From: Lachnospiraceae bacterium UBA3645
GTDB lineage: Bacteria > Bacillota > Clostridia > Lachnospirales > Lachnospiraceae
DNA length: 7,256 bases
Assembly (NCBI GenBank): GCA_002373555.1
Contig: DFKM01000016.1
Location: 1-7,256, forward strand
Direction of reading: 5' to 3'
Each line of letters opens with the position of its first letter. Within the stretch, counting starts at the first letter, position 1. Below are positions 1-5,876 of this stretch, in pieces. Made by a program: the position numbers and the translations under genes. Below the pieces are notes generated by a model. It was not told the DNA's origin. It saw only the letters and a program-made list of their open reading frames with translations, and ran no database searches.

Positions 1-888
1 ATCTGCATCAAGGATATGGCCGGTCTGCTGGTCCCTTACTATGCAGAGGAGCTGGTCACTGCGCTGAAGGAGAACATCCATGTTCCGCTTGAACTGCACA
101 CCCACTGCACTTCCGGCTGCGCGCACATGACCCTGATGCGTGCTGTCGAAGCCGGCTGCGATATCATTGATACCGCTATTTCTCCTTTCGGAGAAGGCAC
201 CAGCCAGCCTTCCACAGAGGTACAGGTCGAGACTTATAAGGGAACACCTTATGACACCGGACTGGATCTGAATGCGCTGAACGAGCTCACCGAGTACTTC
301 CGCCCGATCCGCGAGCAGGCGCTGGAGAGCGGTCTGCTGAGCCCGAAGGTGCTTGGCGTGGATATCAATACCCTTCGTTATCAGGTGCCCGGCGGCATGC
401 TGTCCAACCTGGTCAGCCAGCTGAAGGATCAGCATGCAGAAGATAAGTTCTACGATGTGCTTGCCGAGATCCCGCGTGTACGTGAAGACATGGGTATGCC
501 TCCGCTTGTAACACCTTCCAGCCAGATCGTCGGAACACAGGCAGTCTTCAATGTCCTGTTAGGCGAGCGCTACAAGATGGCGACCAAGGAGACCAAGTCC
601 ATTCTGGCCGGTGAGTACGGCCAGACCGTACGTCCTTTCAATAAGGAAGTACAGAAGAAGGTTATCGGAGACCGCGAGCCGATCACCTGCCGCCCTGCAG
701 ATCTGATTCCTCCGGAACTGGATAAGCTGAAAGCGGAGCTGGGTGACTGGAAGGAGCAGGATGAGGATGTCCTTTCCTACGCACTCTTCCCGCAGGTCGC
801 AATGGACTTCTTCAAGCACCGCAAGGCCTTAAGAGAAGGAAACGCACCGGTATCCGGCGCTGTGGAATGCTCTGTTGAGCCTGTATAA
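1..888 (+). CDS. oadA: Carboxyltransferase subunit, OadA / pyruvate carboxylase B type (5' end missing)
   Basis: The frame is open from base 1, so the true start lies upstream; 295 residues are visible before tandem stops TAA TAA. Family: the biotin-dependent carboxyltransferase domain that moves CO2 between carboxybiotin and pyruvate/oxaloacetate in the cytoplasm. The motif IKDMAGLL supplies the lysine that is carbamylated in pyruvate carboxylase (visible residue 4). HTHCTSG supplies the two metal-binding histidines (33, 35), at the spacing remembered for Rhizobium etli pyruvate carboxylase. VTPSSQ holds the catalytic threonine (about 171). The PYC/OADA conserved domain follows to about residue 240. 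The protein ends in GNAPVSGAVECSVEPV, with no proline/alanine linker and no AMKM biotin site, so biotin must be on another protein. It could be an oxaloacetate decarboxylase alpha subunit, a stand-alone pyruvate carboxylase B chain or a transcarboxylase 5S-like subunit. Family is certain; substrate pairing is not. Confidence 0.9.
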   Translation: MCIKDMAGLLVPYYAEELVTALKENIHVPLELHTHCTSGCAHMTLMRAVEAGCDIIDTAISPFGEGTSQPSTEVQVETYKGTPYDTGLDLNALNELTEYFRPIREQALESGLLSPKVLGVDINTLRYQVPGGMLSNLVSQLKDQHAEDKFYDVLAEIPRVREDMGMPPLVTPSSQIVGTQAVFNVLLGERYKMATKETKSILAGEYGQTVRPFNKEVQKKVIGDREPITCRPADLIPPELDKLKAELGDWKEQDEDVLSYALFPQVAMDFFKHRKALREGNAPVSGAVECSVEPV

Positions 889-907
889 TAAGAAACTGCA
901 ATGAGAC

Positions 908-938
908 GGCCGCTTCCGTAAGGAGGCGGCCTTTTTTT
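908..938 (+). terminator. Intrinsic terminator after the carboxyltransferase gene
   Basis: A 10-bp stem, GGCCGCTTCC (908-917) with GGAGGCGGCC (922-931), contains one G-T wobble, closes a GTAA tetraloop and is followed by seven T (932-938). It starts 19 bases after the first stop codon. This is a textbook Rho-independent terminator and separates the carboxyltransferase transcript from everything downstream. Confidence 0.95.
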
Positions 939-980
939 GCGGAACAGAGGGATTGCTTCCTGTCCCGGCGCACAAAGGAA

Positions 981-1002
981 AAGGCGCCCCGCCGGGCGCC
1001 TT
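981..1002. other. Strong GC-rich hairpin, possible minus-strand terminator
   Basis: AAGGCGCCC (981-989) and GGGCGCCTT (994-1002) form a perfect 9-bp stem around CGCC. On the + strand it is followed by an A-rich ribosome-site-like stretch, so it is not a + strand terminator. On the - strand the stem runs into TTTTCCTTT, resembling an intrinsic terminator, but no - strand gene is evident that would need one. Part of the right arm can pair instead with 964-969 (CCCGGC with GCCGGG at 991-996), so two folds compete. Confidence 0.55.
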
Positions 1003-1010
1003 AAGAAAAA

Positions 1011-1100
1011 GGAGAAAAATGTATGAAAACTACAAATTGTAGAAAGTTGGCCGACGGCCTTGCGGCCGCCATAGTAAAACGAAAGAGGAGAAAAATGTAT
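1011..1100 (+). repeat. Direct repeat GGAGAAAAATGTAT, two copies
   Basis: The same 14 bases occur at 1011-1024 and 1087-1100, 76 bases apart. Each copy carries a ribosome-binding core (GGAG) four bases before an ATG, and each is preceded by a GC-rich hairpin (981-1002 and about 1054-1071). The first ATG opens MYENYKL then a stop; the second opens MYQI then a stop. The pattern hairpin, ribosome site, ATG therefore appears twice and could be a duplicated leader unit. The repeat is seen directly; its meaning is unknown. Confidence 0.6.
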
Positions 1101-1109
1101 CAAATATGA
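1023..1109 (+). CDS. Possible 28-residue basic small ORF
   Basis: ATG at 1023 lies 8 bases after GGAG at 1011-1014 (AAAAAGGAG), a workable ribosome spacing. The peptide begins MKTTNCRKLADGLAAAI, has a strongly basic stretch VKRKRRK and ends MYQI. The middle is encoded by the GC-rich hairpin at about 1054-1071, so the open frame may only be a by-product of an RNA structure. The TGA stop (1107-1109) overlaps the ATG of the next small ORF as ATGA. I recognise no family. It could be a real small protein, the first half of a broken one, or chance. Confidence 0.22.
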   Translation: MKTTNCRKLADGLAAAIVKRKRRKMYQI

Positions 1110-1171
1110 GAACATCTTCAGGTTTCCCTTCGGATGGGTCCTTGCTTTGTTTTCTTTTGATGGTTATATAA
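1106..1171 (+). CDS. Possible 21-residue small ORF
   Basis: ATG at 1106 overlaps the stop of the preceding small ORF (ATGA). The peptide runs MRTSSGFPSDGSLLCFLLMV plus one isoleucine, with a hydrophobic C-terminal half, and stops at TAA 1169-1171. Its nearest ribosome site (GGAG 1087-1090) is 15 bases away, which is long, so translation would depend on coupling. Removing one AT from CAAATATGAGA near 1103-1107 would put it in frame with the upstream ORF. No known family is recognised. Confidence 0.18.
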   Translation: MRTSSGFPSDGSLLCFLLMVI

Positions 1172-1298
1172 TACACGGACTTTGTGAATGTCCTGTGTCT
1201 TAGTGATAATGAATTTATAAAATCGGAGCCGAATTATTTAAAAATTCTAAACACAGAGAAACAAAGGATGAAGTAAAACGGGGGAAATACTTAAGCCC

Positions 1299-1327
1299 TT
1301 GCTTTTTATAGAAAAAAGTGCTAGTCT
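1299..1327 (+). promoter_or_regulatory. Sigma-A type promoter for the aminotransferase gene
   Basis: TTGCTT (1299-1304), a 17-base spacer and TAGTCT (1322-1327) preceded by TGC make an extended -10 promoter. Transcription should begin near 1334, giving an untranslated leader of about 25 bases, with the ribosome site CGGGAG at 1344-1349, nine bases before the ATG at 1359. The -35 matches TTGACA at four of six positions and the -10 matches TATAAT at four of six, helped by the TGn extension. Confidence 0.65.
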
Positions 1328-1358
1328 TTAGCAGAATAAAGCACGGGAGTACTACGGC

Positions 1359-3017
1359 ATGAGATCTTATCTTGAAATGACCAAAGAAGAGCTTACGGCT
1401 CTTCTTGGAGAACTGAGTATTCAATATGAAGAAGAAAAGGCGAAGGGATACAATCTGGACATGTCCAGAGGCAAACCTTCACCGAACCAGCTGACACTGT
1501 CAATGGAGATGTACCGCAACAACGATACCGAACACTGGAGATCGGAGGACGGAACAGACTGCAGAAACTACGGCGCATTTGACGGCGTGATCGAAGGAAA
1601 GCGCCTGATGTCCTGGATCATGGATTGCCGCGCAGATCAGATCATCATGGGCGGAAACTCCAGCCTCAGCATGATGTATGACTGTGTTGTCCGGGCGATG
1701 ATGTTCGGCGTGCTCGGCAGCAAGCCCTGGAAGGACTATGACAAGATCTCTTTCCTGTGTCCGGTTCCCGGATATGACCGGCATTTCAAGATCTGCGAGC
1801 AGATGGGGATCAACATGATCAATGTTCCCATGACCCCCACGGGCCCGGATATGGATATCGTGGAGAAACTGGTTTCTTCCGATGATACGATCAAGGGCAT
1901 CTGGTGTGTGCCGAAGTTCAGCAATCCCGACGGTACGGTCTATTCTGCCGAGACGGTAAGACGGATGGCTGCCCTGAAGCCTGCCGCGAAGGATTTCCGC
2001 GTTTTCTGGGACAATGCCTACGCCGTACATTATTTATACAGGGATAACCAGCCGAAGATCCCGAATATTCTGGAAGAATGTGCAAAAGCGAGGAATCCGG
2101 ATCTGGTCTATGAATTCTCCTCGACATCCAAGGTGACCTTCTCCGGTTCCGGTCTGGCTGCATTCGCTTCCTCTGACAGGAACCTGAAGGAATACAGAAA
2201 AGGCATGTCCGTGAGAACGATCGGATATGATAAAATGAACATGCTGCGTCATGCGGACTTCCTGAATTCTCCCCAGCGGCTCATGGACCACATGATGGAG
2301 GAAGCGGAGTTCATCCGCCCGAAGTTCCGTCTGGTCGAGCAGATCCTGGAGACCGAGCTGGCCGATACGGGCGCCGGAAGATGGAGCCGTCCGCTCGGCG
2401 GATATTTCGTGTCCTTCGATGCGTATACCGGCTGTGCTGCGAAGATCGTGGAAAAATGCAAGGCCTGCGGCGTGACGCTGACGCCGGCCGGCGCATCCTT
2501 CCCTTACGGAAAAGATCCGAGAGATTCCAATATCCGTCTGGCACCGACATTCCCGTCGATCTATGAACTGACGGATGCCATGAAGCTGTTCGTACTGTGC
2601 GTAAAGCTCGTGACGATCGAGAAGATCCTGCAGGAGAAGGATACCGATCCGATGATCTATCAGGTATTCACGCAGAAGGATTACGAGAAGATGCTTTCGA
2701 TCGAGGACAGCAGGGAAAAAGTGACGTATTATACCGATCCGGTTGACGACTGGGTCGTGAAGGTCACGCATAAGCCGCAGAGATTCAAGAGAGAGCGGAT
2801 GCTGTTCATCGTGCAGCTCAACCACTATCTCGGCGACAATCTGGCGAATGATGATCTGTACTGGAGAGCGGAGCCGAAGAAGTTCTTCAACGGGACGCCG
2901 AGCCTTCGCCAGATCTGGGATGCACTGCAGGAGAACCTGGACTATTTCAATGACAAGGAAGAGTTCCATATGGCGAAGCTGAATCTTAGTTTTGACAAAA
3001 TCGAATTTGATTCCTGA
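1359..3017 (+). CDS. Type Ic aspartate aminotransferase-like enzyme with extra C-terminal domain
   Basis: This is a PLP-dependent, fold-type I aminotransferase that most resembles Corynebacterium AspT (PF12897), a cytoplasmic enzyme exchanging amino groups between aspartate/glutamate and oxaloacetate/2-oxoglutarate. Similarity, judged from memory, runs the full AspT length: LDMSRGKPSPNQL (34-46), DGTDCRNYG (64-72), GGNSSLSMMYD (98-108, cofactor phosphate side), CPVPGYDRHF (134-143), VPKFSNPDG (184-192, Asn189), WDNAYAVHYL (217-226, Asp218), SSTSKVTFSGSG (254-265, PLP lysine Lys258) and NIRLAPTFP (391-399, substrate Arg393). The family normally ends near residue 425; here 128 more residues follow (see findings). 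Translation starts at ATG 1359 with CGGGAG nine bases upstream. Codon use is uniform through the extension, so the long frame looks genuine. It has its own promoter and no partner gene. The fold and cofactor are secure; the amino-acid substrate is inferred. Confidence 0.88.
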   Translation: MRSYLEMTKEELTALLGELSIQYEEEKAKGYNLDMSRGKPSPNQLTLSMEMYRNNDTEHWRSEDGTDCRNYGAFDGVIEGKRLMSWIMDCRADQIIMGGNSSLSMMYDCVVRAMMFGVLGSKPWKDYDKISFLCPVPGYDRHFKICEQMGINMINVPMTPTGPDMDIVEKLVSSDDTIKGIWCVPKFSNPDGTVYSAETVRRMAALKPAAKDFRVFWDNAYAVHYLYRDNQPKIPNILEECAKARNPDLVYEFSSTSKVTFSGSGLAAFASSDRNLKEYRKGMSVRTIGYDKMNMLRHADFLNSPQRLMDHMMEEAEFIRPKFRLVEQILETELADTGAGRWSRPLGGYFVSFDAYTGCAAKIVEKCKACGVTLTPAGASFPYGKDPRDSNIRLAPTFPSIYELTDAMKLFVLCVKLVTIEKILQEKDTDPMIYQVFTQKDYEKMLSIEDSREKVTYYTDPVDDWVVKVTHKPQRFKRERMLFIVQLNHYLGDNLANDDLYWRAEPKKFFNGTPSLRQIWDALQENLDYFNDKEEFHMAKLNLSFDKIEFDS

Positions 3018-3049
3018 ACGACTTTTTATAAACAAGATCATTTTGAAGA

Positions 3050-3168
3050 TGTCATTCTGACGCCGGCCTGACCGGCGGAAGAATCCACCGCTAATGTCGA
3101 TCGGTTTTTGTAAAACCGCCTGCGTTACGGCGAGGATCCTTCGTCCGTGCAGCGGACTCAGAATGACA
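3050..3168. repeat. Palindromic MITE-like interspersed element
   Basis: TGTCATTCTGA (3050-3060) is perfectly repeated in inverse at 3158-3168. Inside each end is a small hairpin: CGCCGG/CCGGCG (3061-3077, loop CCTGA) on the left and GTCCG/CGGAC (3143-3157, loop TGCAG) on the right. Next come GAAGAATCC (3078-3086) and the near-inverse GGATCCTTC (3134-3142, one mismatch). The hairpin sequences differ but keep their fold, as expected of a structured mobile repeat. The centre holds a third hairpin, CGGTTTT/AAAACCG (3102-3118). No protein is encoded. Ends of the type TGTCATTCTGA plus GAAGAATCC recall, from memory, an interspersed repeat seen in many bacterial genomes. It lies between two genes and could end or process the upstream transcript. 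Confidence 0.75.
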
Positions 3169-3209
3169 CTCGTTTTGCAAAAAAATCTTCTTCTTTAGAG
3201 GTACAGGCT

Positions 3210-4424
3210 ATGCAATACGATTTTACCTCCATCATCGACCGCAAAGGCCACGACGCCATGGCGCTCGACGCCATCGGCGCCTCCGTCTTTTTCACCAGCG
3301 CACCTACCGCGCCGAAGCCCGGCTTTGATGCCATCCCCATGTGGGTGGCCGACATGAATTTCCCCGCCCCGGCGACCATCACGGACGCCGTCCGCGCGCG
3401 GCTCGACCATCCGACCTTCGGCTATTTCATGCCCTCGGAAGAATACTATGATTCCATTATCCGCTGGCATGAGAAGCGCAATGGCGTATACGGAATGAAA
3501 CCGCAGGACATCGGCTATGAAAACGGCGTTCTCGGCTGTGTGGCCAGTGCACTGCGCGCATTCACCGCGCCCGGTGAGAAGTTCCTGATGCATTCTCCGA
3601 CGTATATCGGTTTTTCGGATGTCGCCGAAAGAACGGGCAGAACGCCTGAGCTCAGCCCGCTGTATCGTGACGCGAGCGGTGTATGGCGGATGAATTATTA
3701 CGACATGGACCGGCGCCTGAAGGAAAATCATATTCACCTGGCTGTATTCTGCAGCCCGCACAATCCCTGCGGCCGCGTATGGGAAAAGTGGGAGATCGAA
3801 AAGGCCATGGAAGTGTTCCGGGAGAATCAGGTCGTTGTCATCTCGGATGAGATCTGGTCCGATATCCTGCTCAACGGACATAAGCATACGCCGACGCAGA
3901 GCGTGAGCGAAGATGCGAAAAACCGCACGATCGCGATTTATGCGCCCAGCAAGACGTTCAACCTGGCCGGACTGATCGGCAGCTACCATGTCATTTACGA
4001 TCCGTACCTGCGGGACCGTGTCCGCAGGATGAGCCGGACGACGCATTATAATGATATGAACGTCCTGTCCATGCATGCGCTGATCGGCGCATACAAGCCG
4101 GAAGGCGAAGCGTGGGTGGATGAGCTGAATCAGGTGCTTTCCGACAACATCAATTATGCCTACTCTTTTATAAGGTATAATTTCGCGGGCGTAGATACCG
4201 CTATGCCGGAAGGTACCTATATGATGTACCTGCACTGCGAGGAGTACTGCAGGAAGAACGGGAAGACCATCGATGATCTTCTGAAAGCCGGCTGGGATGT
4301 CGGCGTCGCCTGGCAGGACGGCAGACCGTTCCATGACGAATGGGCGATCCGCATGAACTTCGCGCTGCCGAAGAGCAGAGTCGAAGAAGCGATGCGCAGG
4401 CTGAAGGAGTATGTTTTCGTTTGA
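3210..4424 (+). CDS. MalY/PatB-family aminotransferase (probable cystathionine beta-lyase)
   Basis: This 404-residue cytoplasmic PLP enzyme belongs to the MalY/PatB group, whose members cleave C-S bonds in cystathionine and related cysteine conjugates, releasing homocysteine or a thiol plus pyruvate and ammonia; some act as aminotransferases or regulators. Motifs: IPMWVADMNFPAP (42-54, the family signature), GVLGCVASALRAF (106-118), SPHNPCGRVW (182-191, Asn185), VISDEIWSDI (210-219, Asp213), APSKTFNLAGL (245-255, PLP lysine Lys248), PEGTYMMYLHC (333-343) and WAIRMNFALP (378-387, substrate Arg381). The length is typical of the family. Start ATG 3210 is chosen because AGAGG (3197-3201) sits eight bases upstream and the family begins about there; an in-frame GTG at 3147 lies inside the palindromic element. 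No clear promoter was found between 3018 and 3209. A patatin-like gene follows after 25 bases. The family is firm, the exact substrate is not. Confidence 0.88.
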   Translation: MQYDFTSIIDRKGHDAMALDAIGASVFFTSAPTAPKPGFDAIPMWVADMNFPAPATITDAVRARLDHPTFGYFMPSEEYYDSIIRWHEKRNGVYGMKPQDIGYENGVLGCVASALRAFTAPGEKFLMHSPTYIGFSDVAERTGRTPELSPLYRDASGVWRMNYYDMDRRLKENHIHLAVFCSPHNPCGRVWEKWEIEKAMEVFRENQVVVISDEIWSDILLNGHKHTPTQSVSEDAKNRTIAIYAPSKTFNLAGLIGSYHVIYDPYLRDRVRRMSRTTHYNDMNVLSMHALIGAYKPEGEAWVDELNQVLSDNINYAYSFIRYNFAGVDTAMPEGTYMMYLHCEEYCRKNGKTIDDLLKAGWDVGVAWQDGRPFHDEWAIRMNFALPKSRVEEAMRRLKEYVFV

Positions 4425-4449
4425 GGCACATTGGAACCGGGGGGAGAAG

Positions 4450-5310
4450 ATGACGGACACAGTAAAGACTTCGCTGATCATGGAGGGCGGCGCAATGCGC
4501 GGCCTGTTCACATGCGGCGTGATGGATGTGTTCCTTGAAAATGATATCACGTTTGACGGCGCGGCGGGCATTTCTGCCGGCGTCACATTCGGCTGCAATT
4601 ACAAATCGAAGCAGATCGGCAGACCGCTCCGGTATAATCTGAAATATGCCGGCGATCCGAGATACTGCGGCATCCGTTCGCTTCTGCGCAGCGGCGATCT
4701 GTACAATGTGGCCTTCTGCTATCACATTATCCCGGATGTGCTGGATCCGTTCGACGCGAAGACATTTGCGGAAAACCCGATGGAATTCTATATCGGCGCG
4801 ACGAATATCGAGACCGGGAAAATGGTCTATTACAAGTGTTCGGACGGCGGCGAGACGGATATCAAATGGATGCAGGCGTCTGCGTCCATGCCGATGGTTT
4901 CCGCACCCGTGGAGATCGGGAAATACAAGCTGCTGGACGGCGGGATCGTGGATCCGGTGCCGTACCGTTTTATGGAAAGCAAAGGGTTCAACCGCAACGT
5001 CATCATTCTGACGCAGCCGAAGGGATTCGTGAAGCCGAAATTCTCGGCCATACCGCTCATGAAAGTGATGATGCGCAAATATCCGAAGGTCGCGGAGGCG
5101 ATGTCTGTACGGCACATCCGTTACAACAAACAAATGGAAGAGATCGCCGAAAGGGAAGAGGCCGGTACGGCGATCGTGATCCGGCCGCCGGAAGCGCTGG
5201 GGATCAGCCGGACAGAGAGCGATCCCGCGGAGCTTCAGCGTGTGTATGATATCGGAAGGGCAGAAGCCGAAAGAAGACTTCCGGAAGTAAAGGAGTTTCT
5301 GAAAGTATGA
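4450..5310 (+). CDS. Patatin-like phospholipase / acyl hydrolase
   Basis: This 286-residue protein has a patatin fold of the short bacterial RssA/YjjU type (COG4667-like), which are serine hydrolases of lipid esters using a Ser-Asp dyad. EGGAMRG (12-18) forms the oxyanion hole, GISAG (40-44) carries nucleophile Ser42, ASASMPMVSAPV (143-154) is the usual conserved helix region, and LLDGGIVDPVP (161-171) supplies Asp163. All catalytic elements are intact. There is no signal peptide and no clear membrane segment, so it is probably cytoplasmic. Start: ATG 4450, behind a G-rich site (GGGGGGAG, 4439-4446) that is rather close; the family normally begins shortly before the EGGAMRG motif. An upstream ATG at 4411 overlaps the previous gene and has its AAGGAG only one base away. 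The next gene starts inside this stop codon (ATGA). The natural lipid substrate is unknown. Confidence 0.88.
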   Translation: MTDTVKTSLIMEGGAMRGLFTCGVMDVFLENDITFDGAAGISAGVTFGCNYKSKQIGRPLRYNLKYAGDPRYCGIRSLLRSGDLYNVAFCYHIIPDVLDPFDAKTFAENPMEFYIGATNIETGKMVYYKCSDGGETDIKWMQASASMPMVSAPVEIGKYKLLDGGIVDPVPYRFMESKGFNRNVIILTQPKGFVKPKFSAIPLMKVMMRKYPKVAEAMSVRHIRYNKQMEEIAEREEAGTAIVIRPPEALGISRTESDPAELQRVYDIGRAEAERRLPEVKEFLKV

Positions 5311-5876
5311 ATCCGGTTGCATCCATCATCTTAAAGGACAGAGGCCGCGTCGTCATCGAACTGATGCCGGAAGCTGCGCCGAACGCGGTGAACAGCTTTA
5401 TCAGCCTGGCGTCGAAGGGATATTATGATCATTACGCGATCCAGCGCGTTGTGCCGGGCTGGTGTGTGGACGTCAGTTATACCGGATTCGGCAGGCCGGA
5501 ATGCAGATATCTGATTGAAAGTGATGCAAAGCGGTCGGCGCAGTATCTGGATATGGTGCCCGGGGTCGTCGGACTTGGCGGCTATGGCGAGAATATGGTC
5601 TGCGGGAGCGAGTTCTTCTTCCCGCTGGCGCCGATGCCTTCCATCGAGGGGATCTATCCGGCGTTCGGAAGGATCACAGAAGGATTGGACCTGATCCTGG
5701 CGCTGGAGAAAGAGGAACTGAAGCCTGTGCAGAGCCCGGAAGGTCTGGAGGATATCGAAATCAATGCGCCTGCCGTGCCTGTGATCATCGAAAAAGTAAC
5801 TGTAGATACGTTTGGTATACAATACCCGGAACCGGTAAAACTTGATATCATGCCGGAGACCGGAGGATGGAAATGA
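5307..5876 (+). CDS. Divergent cyclophilin-type peptidyl-prolyl isomerase
   Basis: This 189-residue, single-domain cyclophilin-like protein has no signal peptide, so it is cytoplasmic. Matches in order: VASIILKDRGRVVIELMPEA (4-23), APNAVNSFISLASKGYYD (24-41), IQRVVPGW (45-52, corresponding to FHRVIPGF), GSEFFFPL (100-107, corresponding to GSQFFI), and YPAFGRITEGLDLI (117-130, corresponding to VFGKVTEGMDVV). Catalytic Arg47 is kept. The QGGD that follows in normal cyclophilins is replaced by VDVS (54-57), removing the usual active-site glutamine, and the His before the Arg is Gln. A 20-residue tail (170-189) runs past the fold. AAAGGAG at 5289-5295 lies 11 bases before the ATG, which overlaps the patatin stop; its own stop overlaps the next start, so three genes are coupled. 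It may be a weak isomerase or a binding protein. Confidence 0.83.
   Translation: MNPVASIILKDRGRVVIELMPEAAPNAVNSFISLASKGYYDHYAIQRVVPGWCVDVSYTGFGRPECRYLIESDAKRSAQYLDMVPGVVGLGGYGENMVCGSEFFFPLAPMPSIEGIYPAFGRITEGLDLILALEKEELKPVQSPEGLEDIEINAPAVPVIIEKVTVDTFGIQYPEPVKLDIMPETGGWK

Larger units (their letters stand above)
939..1298 (+). other. Long intergenic region with several potential RNA structures
   Basis: There is no convincing protein gene here. From left to right: two mutually exclusive GC-rich hairpins (964-969 with 991-996, or 981-989 with 994-1002); a 14-base direct repeat carrying a ribosome site plus ATG (1011-1024 and 1087-1100); a short hairpin CTACA/TGTAG (1030-1042); a GC-rich hairpin GACGGCC-TTGC-GGCCGCC with one mismatch (1054-1071 region); a T-rich run (1141-1159); a perfect TATAAT at 1167-1172 with only a weak -35 candidate (TTGCTT at 1142-1147, 19-base spacer); and a bulged hairpin ACACGGAC/GTCCTGTGT (1173-1198). 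The stretch 1200-1298 is AT-rich. No T-box sequence is present, although an amino-acid enzyme gene follows. It may be a small RNA locus, a leader or decayed sequence; I recognise no known family. Confidence 0.5.

Noticed and set aside
939..1358. T-box or other known riboswitch before the aminotransferase gene
   Set aside because: No T-box core, no terminator/antiterminator just before 1359, and the predicted transcript from 1334 has a leader of only about 25 bases.
2652..3017. Separate gene starting at internal ATG 2652 for the aminotransferase tail
   Set aside because: The nearest AGGAG is about 15 bases upstream, there is no stop between the parts, and the frame is continuous.
3013..3032. 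Promoter TTGATT (3007-3012) with TATAAA (3027-3032) after the aminotransferase gene
   Set aside because: The spacer is only 14 bases, too short for a good vegetative promoter.
3147..3209. GTG start at 3147 extending the C-S lyase by 21 residues
   Set aside because: The extension would be encoded by the palindromic element and has no ribosome site, while ATG 3210 has AGAGG eight bases upstream and matches the family start.
3210..3420. Shift in codon use in the first 70 codons of the C-S lyase (more GCC and GAC than later)
   Set aside because: The counts are small (7 of 12 Ala codons GCC; 6 of 8 Asp codons GAC) and the protein motifs run smoothly across the boundary, so recombination is not supported.
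4411..4449. ATG at 4411 as start of the patatin gene
   Set aside because: Its AAGGAG is only one base from the ATG, the added residues overlap the previous gene, and patatins of this type begin shortly before the glycine-rich motif, as from ATG 4450.
3195..4598. Long antisense open frame of about 467 codons opposite the C-S lyase gene
   Set aside because: It mirrors a strong coding gene; its translation is rich in Arg/His/Ile with no known motifs, and it spans gene boundaries. The same applies to the antisense frames at 2034-3041, 4201-5322 and 5900-6793.
5867..5872. ATG at 5867 as start of the glucosaminidase gene
   Set aside because: It directly abuts GGAGG with no spacing. ATG 5873 has six bases of spacing and gives a normal signal peptide beginning MKKK.
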